DNA of 56,547 bases, from assembly GCF_001556045.1 (NCBI RefSeq), contig NZ_LSIC01000038.1, positions 1 to 56,547 of the forward strand. Direction: 5' to 3'. Below the pieces are notes generated by a model that made no database searches, had not been told where the DNA came from, and saw nothing but the letters and a program-made list of their open reading frames with translations. Position numbers and translations under genes: made by a program. This DNA is from Bradyrhizobium sp. CCH5-F6. GTDB taxonomy: Bacteria; Pseudomonadota; Alphaproteobacteria; Rhizobiales; Xanthobacteraceae. Positions within the stretch are counted from its first letter, which is position 1. Each line of letters starts with the position of its first letter. Shown here one piece after another: positions 1-9,628 of the stretch.

Positions 1-23
1 CGTCAGATGTGTATAAGAGACAG
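1..23 (+). other. Sequencing adapter remnant (Nextera/Tn5 mosaic end)
   Basis: Bases 5-23 are the 19-bp Tn5 mosaic end AGATGTGTATAAGAGACAG, and the four bases before it (cgtc) match the Nextera read-1 adapter that precedes it. This is library adapter left at a contig end, not a biological transposon end. Genomic sequence starts at about base 24, only 24 bases beyond the dxs stop codon. Confidence 0.95.
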
Positions 24-47
24 GTCAGCGGGAGAGGTGAACCAGCA

Positions 48-1976
48 TCAGGCCAGCTTGACCGTCTCGGTCTTCACGTCCTTGCCGAGCGCCTCGAACA
101 CCTTGGCGACGATGCCCTTGGCGTCGAGACCGGCGCGGGCGTACATCGCGGCCGGGGTGTCGTGGTCCTGGAACACGTCGGGCAGCACCATCGAGCGGAA
201 CTTGACCATGCCGGTGTCGAGCACGCCCTGATCGGTCAGGTACTGCGCGACATGCGAGCCGAAGCCGCCGATCGAGCCTTCCTCGATCGTGATCAGGATT
301 TCGTGGTCGCGGGCCAGCTTGAGCACCAGCTCGGTGTCCAGCGGCTTCATGAAGCGCGCGTCCGCGATCGTGGTCGACAGGCCGAGGGCGGCGAGCTCGT
401 CGGCGGCCTTCTCGCATTCGGCGAGGCGCGTGCCGAAGGAGAGCAGCGCGATCTTGCTGCCCTGCCGGATCATGCGGCCCTTGCCGATTTCGAGCGGAAT
501 GCCGACTTCGGGCATCTCGATGCCGCGGCCTTCGCCGCGCGGGTAGCGCAGCGAACTCGGACGGTCGTCGATCGCGACCTGGGTCGCCACCATGTGCACG
601 AGCTCGGCTTCGTCGGCCGCCGCCATGATCACCATGTTGGGCAGGCAGCCGAGATAGGCGTTGTCGAACGAGCCGGCATGGGTCGCGCCGTCGGCACCGA
701 CGAGGCCTGCGCGGTCGATGGCGAAGCGGACCGGCAGACTCTGGATCGCGACGTCATGCACGATCTGGTCATAGCCGCGCTGCAGGAAGGTCGAGTAGAT
801 CGCACAGAACGGCTTGTAGCCTTCGGTCGCAAGACCGGCGGCGAAGGTCACCGCGTGCTGCTCGGCGATGCCGACGTCGAAGGTGCGGTCGGGGAACGCC
901 TTGTTGAAGATGTCTACGCCGGTGCCCGAAGGCATGGCCGCGGTGATGGCGACGATCTTGTCGTCCTTCTGCGCTTCCTTGACGAGGCTCTGGCCGAACA
1001 CGTTCTGGTAGGCCGGCGCGTTCGGCTTGGCCTTGGCCTGGGTACCGGTCGCGACGTCGAACTTGACGACCGCGTGATACTTGTCGGCGGAGGCTTCTGC
1101 CGGGCCGTAGCCCTTGCCCTTCTGCGTCACGACGTGGACCAGGATCGGGCCTTCCTCCATGTCGCGCACGTTCTTCAGTACGGGCAGGAGGTGGTCGAGA
1201 TTGTGCCCGTCGATCGGGCCGACGTAATAGAAGCCGAGTTCCTCGAACAGCGTGCCGCCGTCCATCATGAAGCCGCGCGAATATTCCTCGACGCGGTTGG
1301 CGCGGTTGGCGAGGATCTTGGGCAGGCGCTTGTTGATCTGCTTGGCCGCCTCGCGCAGGGTGCGATAGGTCTTGCCCGAGTAGAGGCGCGACAGATAGGC
1401 GCTCATGGCGCCGACCGGGGGCGCAATCGACATGTCGTTGTCGTTGAGGATGACGATCAGGCGCGAGTTCATGGCACCCGCGTTGTTCATGGCTTCATAG
1501 GCCATGCCCGCCGACATCGCACCGTCACCGATCACTGCGATAACGTTGTTCTTGCCGCCGGAGAGGTCGCGCGCGACGGCCATGCCGAGGCCGGCGGAGA
1601 TCGAGGTCGAGGAATGCGCCGCGCCGAACGGATCGTAGTCGCTCTCGCTGCGCTTGGTGAAGCCGGAGAGACCGCCGCCGGTGCGCAGCGTGCGGATGCG
1701 GTCGCGCCGGCCGGTGAGGATCTTGTGCGGATAGGCCTGATGGCCGACGTCCCAGATCAGCCGGTCGCGCGGCGTATCGAATACGTAGTGGATCGCGGTG
1801 GTGAGCTCGACCACGCCGAGGCCCGCGCCGAAATGACCGCCGGTCACCGAGACGGCATCGATGGTCTCCTGCCGCAACTCGTCAGCGACCTGGCGAACCT
1901 GCTCGACCTTGAGCTTGCGCAGGTCTTCCGGCGTCCGGATGGTGTCGAGAAGCGGCGTCTTACTGTATGCGTTCAC
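48..1976 (-). CDS. dxs: 1-deoxy-D-xylulose-5-phosphate synthase
   Basis: This enzyme condenses pyruvate and glyceraldehyde-3-phosphate to DXP, the first step of the cytoplasmic MEP isoprenoid pathway, and also feeds thiamine and pyridoxal synthesis. The 642-residue protein has normal family length. Visible hallmarks are the N-terminal [10 protein letters not shown] and GHQAYPHK segments, the thiamine-diphosphate motif starting [13 protein letters not shown] with its downstream Asn, and the transketolase-type second half with [11 protein letters not shown] and a C-terminal transketolase domain. I prefer the GTG start at 1976, giving [11 protein letters not shown], because GGAA lies 8 bases upstream; the frame stays open to a TTG at 1988. 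The gene is complete and stands alone: xseB upstream has its own terminator and a 590-base gap separates them. Confidence 0.97.
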   Translation of the reverse strand: MNAYSKTPLLDTIRTPEDLRKLKVEQVRQVADELRQETIDAVSVTGGHFGAGLGVVELTTAIHYVFDTPRDRLIWDVGHQAYPHKILTGRRDRIRTLRTGGGLSGFTKRSESDYDPFGAAHSSTSISAGLGMAVARDLSGGKNNVIAVIGDGAMSAGMAYEAMNNAGAMNSRLIVILNDNDMSIAPPVGAMSAYLSRLYSGKTYRTLREAAKQINKRLPKILANRANRVEEYSRGFMMDGGTLFEELGFYYVGPIDGHNLDHLLPVLKNVRDMEEGPILVHVVTQKGKGYGPAEASADKYHAVVKFDVATGTQAKAKPNAPAYQNVFGQSLVKEAQKDDKIVAITAAMPSGTGVDIFNKAFPDRTFDVGIAEQHAVTFAAGLATEGYKPFCAIYSTFLQRGYDQIVHDVAIQSLPVRFAIDRAGLVGADGATHAGSFDNAYLGCLPNMVIMAAADEAELVHMVATQVAIDDRPSSLRYPRGEGRGIEMPEVGIPLEIGKGRMIRQGSKIALLSFGTRLAECEKAADELAALGLSTTIADARFMKPLDTELVLKLARDHEILITIEEGSIGGFGSHVAQYLTDQGVLDTGMVKFRSMVLPDVFQDHDTPAAMYARAGLDAKGIVAKVFEALGKDVKTETVKLA

Positions 1977-2098
1977 GGCGATTTCCAATTTGTCAGCGCC
2001 GGAAGGTCATTCCGGTGCGCGATGGGTTTGCACAATATCGGCGCAGCGCGAGTCCTCAAACCGTCGGAGCCACCTGCATGGGCCAAAGCCCCGTCTTC

Positions 2099-2118
2099 AA
2101 GCTTAGGTAAGCTTAGGT
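2099..2118. repeat. Tandem direct repeat, 2 x 10 bp, upstream of dxs
   Basis: AAGCTTAGGT occurs twice with no spacer, about 125 bases upstream of the dxs GTG. It could be an operator pair or simple slippage; the sequence does not distinguish these. Confidence 0.7.
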
Positions 2119-2347
2119 GCGCTCCGGTTCAGTCTCTGTGATCCCTGTCACTTAGATCGGCTTCGTCCGTCCCAAGCCAATTTCATTAGCAGTTTGAAGC
2201 GCTTGCCGTCGGTATTTGGTGCCCACGCAACGCTTGCAAAAAGCCACACTCCGCGCAGCTTTACACCAAAGCTTGGGCCAAAGCCAACCCGCAGGGCCGG
2301 CTACGGGTATGCAGGTGCAACCGGCGGGCCAGTTTGGTTAACCTTGG

Positions 2348-2377
2348 CCGGGCAAGGACCGGTTCCGGTTTGCCCGG
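2348..2377. repeat. Intergenic hairpin (inverted repeat)
   Basis: CCGGGCA at 2348-2354 pairs with TGCCCGG at 2371-2377, enclosing a second inverted repeat ACCGG-TT-CCGGT. There is no T-run on either side, so it is not an obvious intrinsic terminator. It could be an extragenic palindrome or an RNA structure in a long dxs leader. Confidence 0.5.
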
Positions 2378-2504
2378 TTCCGTCGCAGACTTTCTCGGCG
2401 GAATGGATCGTTTGGTGCACGGATGGCCCCGATTCCGGGGCGTGGCTGCAACGGCTCCGCCGAGGGAACCGCGTCACGCCAGGGAAGGCGCCGTGTCATC
2501 ATGC

Positions 2505-2546
2505 AAAAATGCAAGCCGGCCGCGCCTTACAGGCGCACGCGCGGCC
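2505..2546 (-). terminator. Rho-independent terminator of xseB
   Basis: Read on the minus strand just after the xseB stop, GGCCGCGC (2546-2539) pairs perfectly with GCGCGGCC (2525-2518) around a 13-base loop. A run of five T (2509-2505) follows a few bases later. Position, stem and T-tract fit an intrinsic terminator ending the xseB transcript. Confidence 0.75.
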
Positions 2547-2566
2547 AGGGATCGGGGAGCCTTTCC

Positions 2567-2818
2567 TTACTGCACGTCGAGCGGCGCAGTGCCTGTGGGC
2601 TGACCACTGGCATCGGTGGTGATCTTGTCGACCCGCGCCTCGGCCTGGCGCAAGAGCTCCTCGCAGCGGCGCTTGAGGGCTTCACCGCGCTCGTAGATCG
2701 TCACGGATTCCTCGAGCGGCACCTTGCCGTCTTCGAGCCGCTTCACGATCGTCTCGAGTTCCTCGATCGCGCGCTCGAAGGTGAGCCTGGAGACGTCGAC
2801 TTGGGTATTTTCGGCCAT
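2567..2818 (-). CDS. xseB: Exodeoxyribonuclease VII small subunit
   Basis: This 83-residue protein is the small subunit of exonuclease VII, which with XseA degrades single-stranded DNA to oligonucleotides in the cytoplasm. The family signature is clear: LTFERAIEELETIVKRLEDG followed by a short helical hairpin with PLEESVTIYERGEALKRRCE. Length is normal for the family. The ATG at 2818 begins MAENTQVDVSRLTFE. The histone-deacetylase-like gene lies 74 bases upstream on the same strand, so the two are probably co-transcribed, ending at the terminator at 2505-2546. xseA is not in the window. Confidence 0.95.
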   Translation of the reverse strand: MAENTQVDVSRLTFERAIEELETIVKRLEDGKVPLEESVTIYERGEALKRRCEELLRQAEARVDKITTDASGQPTGTAPLDVQ

Positions 2819-2892
2819 ATCCGTTTCCGATTGCCCGACTCGCTTTCCTTGCAGTGAAGGCGGGTTTTGCGGGCTTAATGTGGCGGGCGTCG

Positions 2893-3822
<930 letters not shown>

Positions 3823-3944
3823 CAGGTCGGCCTCATGGGATACGGGCTTTTGACGTCGTTGGCGCATCCGCCGCCAAAACGCAATGCAAATCCCAATTTA
3901 AGCGCTTGGCCGGGAATGGCAAAGGGCCGTCCGTTTGATCCGGA

Positions 3945-5594
3945 TCAATTCACGCGCAGGATGCGGTTGAGCGGCAGCGGCCCGATCGGCCCGTGCGCCC
4001 TGAAGAACGCGAACAGCGCGTCCGCGTCGTAGCCGCCATATTGCAGCGCCGTGCCCTGTTTGGCGACGGTAAACCCGTCTCCGCCGACGGCGAGGTAGTC
4101 GTTGAGCGTGACGCGGTAGCCGCTTCCAGATTCGATCAGCCCGCCATTGAGCGTCATCTTCTCAGGAATGACGCGCTCGCCGAATGGCCTTGATGCATCC
4201 CAAGTATAGCTGAACCCGTTCGACACCTGGAGGATCCGCGGCCGCTTTGGGTCCAACCATTGCTGCTCGAGCATGTCCTTGAGCTGGCTGCCCGTCAGCG
4301 TCATGGTGACGAGGCGGTTGCGGAACGGCTGGCTGGCGAAGACATCGCCGAACGTTATCGCGCCGTTCTCCTTCGGGACGATGTCCGTGCGGATGCCGCC
4401 GGGATTGGTGAGCGCGATGACAGCGCTGCCATCCTTCGCGTCGCGGGTTGCGAGCAATTGCGCGTCGGCGATGATATCGCCAAGCGCGCTTTCGCCGGCC
4501 TCGTTCGGCACGCGCGACAGCGTCTGCGTCACCGAACCGGCCGGCCGGTTGGCGATCGGCGCAGAGAGCTTGTCGTAGGCGTCGATCAATGCGGTCTGCT
4601 CGGGATCCTTGGCCAGCGAAGCATTGGCGACGATGACGTTCTCGGCTTTGGCGCTGACGATGTCGCGCGTCGCCGGATCGAGCCTGAGGTCGATGGCGGT
4701 GACCAGCGTCCCGTATTTGTCGCCGCTGGTGACGAGCCGCCCGTCGATGTCGCAGACATAGGCGCGGTGGGTGTGGCCGCTGACGACGACGTCCACGGCA
4801 CGATCGAATTTCTTGACGATGTCGACGATCGGCCCCGCAAGGCCCGGGCATTCATTGTAGTCGCCGGCGGGCTCGCCGCCCTGGTGGATCAACACCACGA
4901 TCGCTTCGACGCCAGCCGCCTTCAGCTGCGGCACGAGCGCGTTCACCGTCTCGGCCTCGTCGCGGAATTCGAGTCCGGCAATGCCCGATGGCGAGACGAT
5001 GCCGGCGGTCTCCTTCAAGGTCAGCCCGATGAAGGCGACGGGAACGCCGTCGAAATCCCGGATCTCGTAGGGCGGCAGCACGCTCTTGCCTGTCGCGGTC
5101 TCGATGGTGGAGGCCGCGAGATAACGGAATTTGGCGCCCGTGAAGGGATGCGGTCCCTGGCAGCCGTCGACCGGATGGCAGCCGCCGTTCTGCATCCGCA
5201 AGAGCTCGGTCTTGCCTTCGTCGAATTCATGATTGCCGACCGAGCTGATCGCAAGGCCCATCATCGAGAGCGACTCGATCGAGGGCTCGTCGTGGAACAT
5301 CGCCGACAGGAAAGGGCTCGCGCCGATCAGATCGCCGGCAGCGACGAAGATGGTGTTCTTGCGCCCCTCCCGCAGCTGCTTCACCAGCGTCGCCATGTAT
5401 TCGGCGCCGCCGGCCGCCACCATGACCTTCTTGGCGTTGTCCTCGGGATCCTCGATGCGGATGCCGCCCGGCGGCGGACGCAGATTGCCGTGAAAATCGT
5501 TGATCGCGAGGATGCGCAGCTCGACCGGCGCCGCGGTCTGGGCCGAGGCGGGGAGGGCGGCGAGGACGGCCAGGATCGGAAAGACGTATCGCAT
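3945..5594 (-). CDS. Secreted 5'-nucleotidase / UDP-sugar hydrolase family protein
   Basis: This is a two-domain periplasmic metallophosphoesterase that hydrolyses nucleotides or UDP-sugars outside the cytoplasm. Residues 1-18 are a Sec signal peptide ending PASAQ. The metallophosphatase domain follows, with ILAINDFHGNL, VGNHEFDEG and VSGHTHRAYVC supplying the metal ligands. The C-terminal 5'-nucleotidase domain includes NPGGIRTDI and a late VGGDGFTV segment. The 549-residue length is typical. Start ATG 5594 gives a clean signal peptide. It is monocistronic here, divergent from the MFS gene across 331 bases. The exact substrate among nucleotides, UDP-sugars and cyclic nucleotides is uncertain. 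Confidence 0.93.
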   Translation of the reverse strand: MRYVFPILAVLAALPASAQTAAPVELRILAINDFHGNLRPPPGGIRIEDPEDNAKKVMVAAGGAEYMATLVKQLREGRKNTIFVAAGDLIGASPFLSAMFHDEPSIESLSMMGLAISSVGNHEFDEGKTELLRMQNGGCHPVDGCQGPHPFTGAKFRYLAASTIETATGKSVLPPYEIRDFDGVPVAFIGLTLKETAGIVSPSGIAGLEFRDEAETVNALVPQLKAAGVEAIVVLIHQGGEPAGDYNECPGLAGPIVDIVKKFDRAVDVVVSGHTHRAYVCDIDGRLVTSGDKYGTLVTAIDLRLDPATRDIVSAKAENVIVANASLAKDPEQTALIDAYDKLSAPIANRPAGSVTQTLSRVPNEAGESALGDIIADAQLLATRDAKDGSAVIALTNPGGIRTDIVPKENGAITFGDVFASQPFRNRLVTMTLTGSQLKDMLEQQWLDPKRPRILQVSNGFSYTWDASRPFGERVIPEKMTLNGGLIESGSGYRVTLNDYLAVGGDGFTVAKQGTALQYGGYDADALFAFFRAHGPIGPLPLNRILRVN

Positions 5595-5925
5595 GGGACA
5601 AGATTAGACGCAGCGCGCGAAGATATCACAATGCTTCGTCGTTAACACGCGTGTCGGCTCGCACGAAACCCTCGAGGTTGTCGCGGCCGGTGAACGGAGA
5701 CGCCGGCGATGATCATGCAACGGGCGTCGTTCTGCGCCGTATCGATCGCGCGGCTCATCTGCCGCTACATGCGCTCATCTTTTCAGCGCCGCGTTGCACA
5801 AGGATTGGCGCACGCCACCGGCTGATGGCGCGTGGCGCAACAAGTGGCTACAATGTTTCATTTGAAAAACCGTTAGTTGTGGGGCACGATCTCGCGCGTT
5901 CTCTCTTTTTCTGATTGCTCGACAG
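5595..5925. other. Divergent intergenic region, no gene seen
   Basis: About 330 bases between the 5'-nucleotidase gene (left, minus) and the MFS gene (right, plus). A short plus-strand frame at 5651-5914 has no recognisable family and no good ribosome site, so I do not call it. TACAAT near 5849-5854 could be a -10 for the MFS gene, but no matching -35 is evident. Confidence 0.5.
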
Positions 5926-7164
5926 ATGATTGCCGCAACCCGTATTGACGAATCCTCCCCACATTATCGCGGTTGGCGTGTCGTGCTGGCCTGCTTCCTG
6001 ATGGCCTTCTTCATGTTCGGGTTCGGCCTCTACGGCCAGGGCGTCTATCTCGCCGAGCTCCAGCGCGCCCATGGCTGGCCGGGCACGCTGATTTCCGCGG
6101 CCAGCACCTTCTCGTTCGTCCTGACATCCGTGCTCGTCGTCTTCACCGACGATCTGCTCGAGCGCATTGGGCTGCGCTGCCTGATCCTGTGCGGCCTGTC
6201 GGCGCTCGGCGCTTCGACCGCGCTGCTGGCACTGATGCAGACGCCCTGGCAGCTCTATCTCGCCTATGCGCTGATGTCGGTCGGCTGGACCGGCATGGGC
6301 ACCGTGGTGATCGCGACCCTGCTGAATTCCTGGTTCGAGCGGCGCCGCGGGCTCGCGCTCAGCCTTGCTTTCAACGGAGCGACCTGCGGCGGTATCATCC
6401 TCGTCCCGCTGCTGCTGTCGCTGACCGGCAGCATCGGCTTCCGGTCCGCGATGCTGGCGGCCACGCTCGCGATGATGGTTCTGGTGCTGCCCGTGGTCGT
6501 GACCTTCATCAGCTGGCCCGCCGGGATGTCGCTCAAATCGGGCGGACGTCCGGTCGCTCGCGGCGCGGCCGCGCCAGGCCTTTCCCGCAAGGCGCTGCTC
6601 GCCAACGCGGCGTTCTGGACCATGGTGCTGCCGATCGCGATGGCGCTGCTGGCGCAGATGGGGTTCATCATCCACCAGGTCACGTTTCTCGAGCCGCTGA
6701 TCGGCCGCTCCGCGGCAGGGCTCGCGGTGACCATCATGGCGGCGATGGCGGTGGTCGGGCGCCTGTCGCTCGGCCTGTTCGTCGACCGGCTCGATCCGCG
6801 TCTCGCCTGCGCTGCGTCGATGACGAGCCAGGCGGCGGCGCTGTTCGTGCTTCTCCAAAGCACGAGTCCGACCGTCCTGCTGGCCTGCTGCGGCGTCTAC
6901 GGCTTCTCGATCGGCAACATGATCACGTTCCCGCCCCTGATCATCCAGCGCGAGGTCGGCGCTACCGCCTTCGCTGCCGCGATGGGATTGGGCACGTCTA
7001 TCAGCGGCATCGTCAGCGCGTTCGGCCCCGGCATCGTCGGTCTCGTGCGTAGCGTGACCGGCAACTACACGACGGCCTTTGCGTTGTGTGTGGTGCTCGA
7101 TCTCGTCGCGGCGGGCGTGGTGCTGTGGCGGCCGGGCAGACGGGCGGAGATCGCAGCTTCGTAG
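5926..7164 (+). CDS. MFS transporter
   Basis: A 412-residue major facilitator superfamily permease with twelve predicted membrane segments spread over the whole length, such as VVLACFLMAFFMFGFGLYG at residues 16-34. The N-terminal layout (HYRGWRVVLACF, then a Glu-Leu-Gln loop and a long second helix) resembles monocarboxylate or oxalate/formate antiporter-like MFS proteins of alphaproteobacteria. The loop between helices 2 and 3 carries a degenerate form of the MFS motif A (DDLLERIGLR). ATG 5926 is the only start giving an intact first helix. No neighbouring catabolic operon points to a substrate, so none is assigned. Confidence 0.9.
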   Translation: MIAATRIDESSPHYRGWRVVLACFLMAFFMFGFGLYGQGVYLAELQRAHGWPGTLISAASTFSFVLTSVLVVFTDDLLERIGLRCLILCGLSALGASTALLALMQTPWQLYLAYALMSVGWTGMGTVVIATLLNSWFERRRGLALSLAFNGATCGGIILVPLLLSLTGSIGFRSAMLAATLAMMVLVLPVVVTFISWPAGMSLKSGGRPVARGAAAPGLSRKALLANAAFWTMVLPIAMALLAQMGFIIHQVTFLEPLIGRSAAGLAVTIMAAMAVVGRLSLGLFVDRLDPRLACAASMTSQAAALFVLLQSTSPTVLLACCGVYGFSIGNMITFPPLIIQREVGATAFAAAMGLGTSISGIVSAFGPGIVGLVRSVTGNYTTAFALCVVLDLVAAGVVLWRPGRRAEIAAS

Positions 7165-7321
7165 CCTGAGCCGGGTTGCCTCTCGTGCCCCCGGACGCAG
7201 CGCTATTTCAGCGGTGCGCTGCCGAACGGGGGCTCATGTCATCCCGATCGCTTCCTTGCCTTGTGTCCCGACTCTGCGCAGCAGCGCGACGCGTTGCAGC
7301 GCGTCCGGACACATGAAGCGA

Positions 7322-9100
7322 CTACCCCAGCAGCACCGCATCCGCCGCCGCGACCGACTCCGCGCTTTCCGTCACGGTCCGCTCGAGCGCTCCCGCCTGC
7401 ACCGTGATGTTCTCGGCAAAGAAGCGCGCGAGCGCAACGTAGCGCGCAGCGTCCGCGTTACCGTCGGCTTTGGCGGCAAGCGCCTCGGAGGCGAGCAGGC
7501 AGCCGCCGAGCGTCGCGCCGAACTGCTGCAGATAGGGAGTCGCTCCCGCGAGCGCCTCGTTCGGTGCGGAGGCAACGCGCTCCAGGAGCCATTTGCTGGT
7601 GCGCCTCAAAGCGTCCAGCGCCTCGCGCAGCTTTGCACCCGTGGTGCCGAAACCGGGATCGTTGGAGGCCTCGACCTTGCTGACGGTTGCCGAGAGTTCG
7701 TCGAGCAATGCCCACACAGACGCGCCGCCATTGGCCGCCAGCTTGCGCGTGACGAGATCGATCGCCTGGATGCCGTTGGTGCCCTCGTATATCGCGGTGA
7801 TGCGGGCATCGCGGTAGTGCTGGGCCGCGCCGGTCTCCTCGATGAAGCCCATGCCGCCATGGATCTGCACGCCGAGATAGGCGACCTCGTTGCCGATATC
7901 GGTGGAATAGGCCTTGGCCATCGGCGTGAGCAGCGCCGCGCGTGCTGCCGCGTCGGCGCGCACCTTCGCGTCCTTGGCCCGCGTCGAGACGTCGATCGCG
8001 ACCGCGGTCGCATAGCAGATGGTGCGCGCGGCCGCGGTCTGCGCCCGCATCCGCATCAGCATGCGCTTGACGTCGGGATGCACGAAGATCGCATCCGAGC
8101 CGTCGCCTTTCTTGCCGACCGCGCGACCCTGCTTGCGCTCCTGCGCATACGACAAGGCCTGCTGGTAGGCGCGGTCGGCAACGCCGACGCCCTCCAGGCC
8201 GACTCCGAGGCGGGCCTGGTTCATCATCGTGAACATGCAGCGCATGCCCTGGTTCTCTTCACCGATGAGAAAGCCGATCGCGCCGCCGTGATCGCCCATG
8301 GTCATGGTGCAGGTCGGGGAAGCGTGCATGCCGAGTTTGTGCTCGACGCCGGAGGCATAGATGTCGTTGCGCTGTCCCAGTGAGCCGTCGGCATTCACCA
8401 TGAACTTGGGAACGAGAAAGAGCGAGATACCCTTGGTGCCGGCGGGCGCATCAGGCAGGCGCGCCAGCACGAAATGCACGATGTTGTCGGTCATGTCGTG
8501 CTCGCCATAGGTGATGAAGATCTTCGTCCCCGTGATGCGATAGGTGCCGTCAGCCTGCTTCTCCGCGCGGGTGCGCAGCGCGCCGACGTCGGAGCCTGCC
8601 TGCGGCTCGGTCAGCTGCATCGTGCCGGTCCATTCGCCGGAGACGAGCTTCGCGAGATAGATTCTCTTCAGCTCGTCGCTGCCATGCGCGTCCAGCGCCT
8701 CGATCGCCGAGGCCGTCAGCAGCGGACAGAGGCCGAAGGCGACGTTGGCGGCGCTCCAGATCTCGGTGCAGGCGGCGTTGATCGCGAGCGGCAGGCCCTG
8801 GCCGCCGAAGTCTTCCGGGCCGGACACCGCGTTCCAGCCGCCCTCGGTCCAGCGCTTGTAGGCGTCCGGCCAGCCCGGCGCGGTCGTGACCTTGCCGTCG
8901 TCGAGCTTGATGCCGTGCTCGTCGCCCACCTTGTTGAGCGGCGCCAGCACGTCCGAAGCGAACTTGCCGGCTTCCTCCAGCACGGCGGCGGCGAGGTCGG
9001 CGTCGAAATCGCCATAATGCCCGGCTTCCATCGCGGCCTTGAGGCCCGCGCCATGGTTGAGCGACAGCAGCATGTCAGAAATCGGCGCGCGGTAGGTCAT
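7322..9100 (-). CDS. Acyl-CoA dehydrogenase (DmdC/FadE-like, about 590 residues)
   Basis: An FAD-dependent enzyme that introduces a 2,3-double bond into an acyl-CoA and passes electrons to ETF. The 592-residue length and the start MTYRAPISDMLLSLNH place it in the larger class of acyl-CoA dehydrogenases that includes 3-methylmercaptopropionyl-CoA dehydrogenase-like proteins. Seen in order are the N-terminal helical domain, the FAD/substrate motif MQLTEPQAGSDVGALRT, the beta domain with GTKIFITYGEHD, and the C-terminal segment YEGTNGIQAIDLVTRKL with the likely catalytic Glu. ATG 9100 has GGGAG upstream. It is monocistronic, so neighbours do not indicate whether the substrate is a fatty acid or a sulfur-containing acid. 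Confidence 0.93.
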   Translation of the reverse strand: MTYRAPISDMLLSLNHGAGLKAAMEAGHYGDFDADLAAAVLEEAGKFASDVLAPLNKVGDEHGIKLDDGKVTTAPGWPDAYKRWTEGGWNAVSGPEDFGGQGLPLAINAACTEIWSAANVAFGLCPLLTASAIEALDAHGSDELKRIYLAKLVSGEWTGTMQLTEPQAGSDVGALRTRAEKQADGTYRITGTKIFITYGEHDMTDNIVHFVLARLPDAPAGTKGISLFLVPKFMVNADGSLGQRNDIYASGVEHKLGMHASPTCTMTMGDHGGAIGFLIGEENQGMRCMFTMMNQARLGVGLEGVGVADRAYQQALSYAQERKQGRAVGKKGDGSDAIFVHPDVKRMLMRMRAQTAAARTICYATAVAIDVSTRAKDAKVRADAAARAALLTPMAKAYSTDIGNEVAYLGVQIHGGMGFIEETGAAQHYRDARITAIYEGTNGIQAIDLVTRKLAANGGASVWALLDELSATVSKVEASNDPGFGTTGAKLREALDALRRTSKWLLERVASAPNEALAGATPYLQQFGATLGGCLLASEALAAKADGNADAARYVALARFFAENITVQAGALERTVTESAESVAAADAVLLG

Positions 9101-9261
9101 GGCTCACTCCCGAGGACAAATATTGCAGCCGTATTCTCACGAAACGGGGGCGGTCTCAATGGTCCGAGGCGGGGCAGTGGCCGGGAACGGCATCGCTGCG
9201 GGGGCAATATAGAGTGAAGCGGGCCGATCCTTGGCCTGTGGTATTTTGCCCCTCCAGGCGG

Positions 9262-9288
9262 TTGAAATGCCGCGCCTCTCCCTATAGA
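9262..9288 (+). promoter_or_regulatory. Candidate sigma-70-type promoter of tRNA-Gln
   Basis: TTGAAA (9262-9267) and TATAGA (9283-9288) are separated by 15 bases and lie about 60 bases upstream of the tRNA. The spacing is short of the ideal 17, so this is only a candidate. Confidence 0.4.
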
Positions 9289-9350
9289 CCGGCTGCGACT
9301 GGAGAGAATCCGCGGTAGCCCGATCTTCCGCCATTCCGTCAGTCGCCTGA

Positions 9351-9425
9351 TGGGGCGTAGCCAAGCGGTAAGGCAGCGGATTTTGATTCCGCCATTCGGA
9401 GGTTCGATCCCTCCCGCCCCAGCCA
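9351..9425 (+). tRNA. tRNA-Gln (anticodon UUG)
   Basis: A complete 75-base tRNA. The acceptor stem TGGGGCG (9351-9357) pairs with CGCCCCA (9415-9421), followed by discriminator G and an encoded CCA (9423-9425). The anticodon stem GCGGA/TCCGC encloses the loop TTTTGAT, which gives anticodon TTG. The T-arm GGAGG-TTCGATC-CCTCC is canonical. Its 3' end points towards the secretion and polysaccharide genes, a usual geometry for island integration sites, but no integrase gene or duplicated 3' end was seen in this window. Confidence 0.97.
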
Positions 9426-9628
9426 GATTGCCCGGGCAGCCTGAAATAACTCACGAAGCCGGCCAGGCTGGGGAGCGCGCTTGCCGAACGCGCCGACCCG
9501 CACCTGGTCGACGATGTCGTTTTGGACAACGGTCCGATCCCGCACATAGCGCCGTAGCGGGCGGGGATGCATCTCACCAGATCCGACAGGACCTCTTCAC
9601 CCGCGCGAGCGTGTCATCGCCGCGTGCC

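Larger units (their letters stand above)
1977..2504. other. xseB-dxs intergenic region with short repeats, no gene seen
   Basis: About 530 bases without a convincing coding frame. Plus-strand frames here have shadow-like arginine-rich composition and run into xseB in antisense. The region holds a perfect tandem 10-bp repeat (2099-2118), two copies of GGGCCAAAGCC (near 2079 and 2275) and a strong hairpin at 2348-2377. It must contain the dxs promoter and leader, but I cannot place a clear -35/-10 pair. Confidence 0.6.

Noticed and set aside
9..2141. A 710-residue plus-strand open frame opposite dxs.
   Set aside because: It is an antisense shadow of GC-rich dxs with Arg/Ala/Gly/Asp-rich composition and no domains, and it begins within the adapter sequence.
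2194..2622. A 142-residue plus-strand frame in the xseB-dxs gap.
   Set aside because: It overlaps the xseB terminator and 3' end, has no ribosome site and resembles no family.
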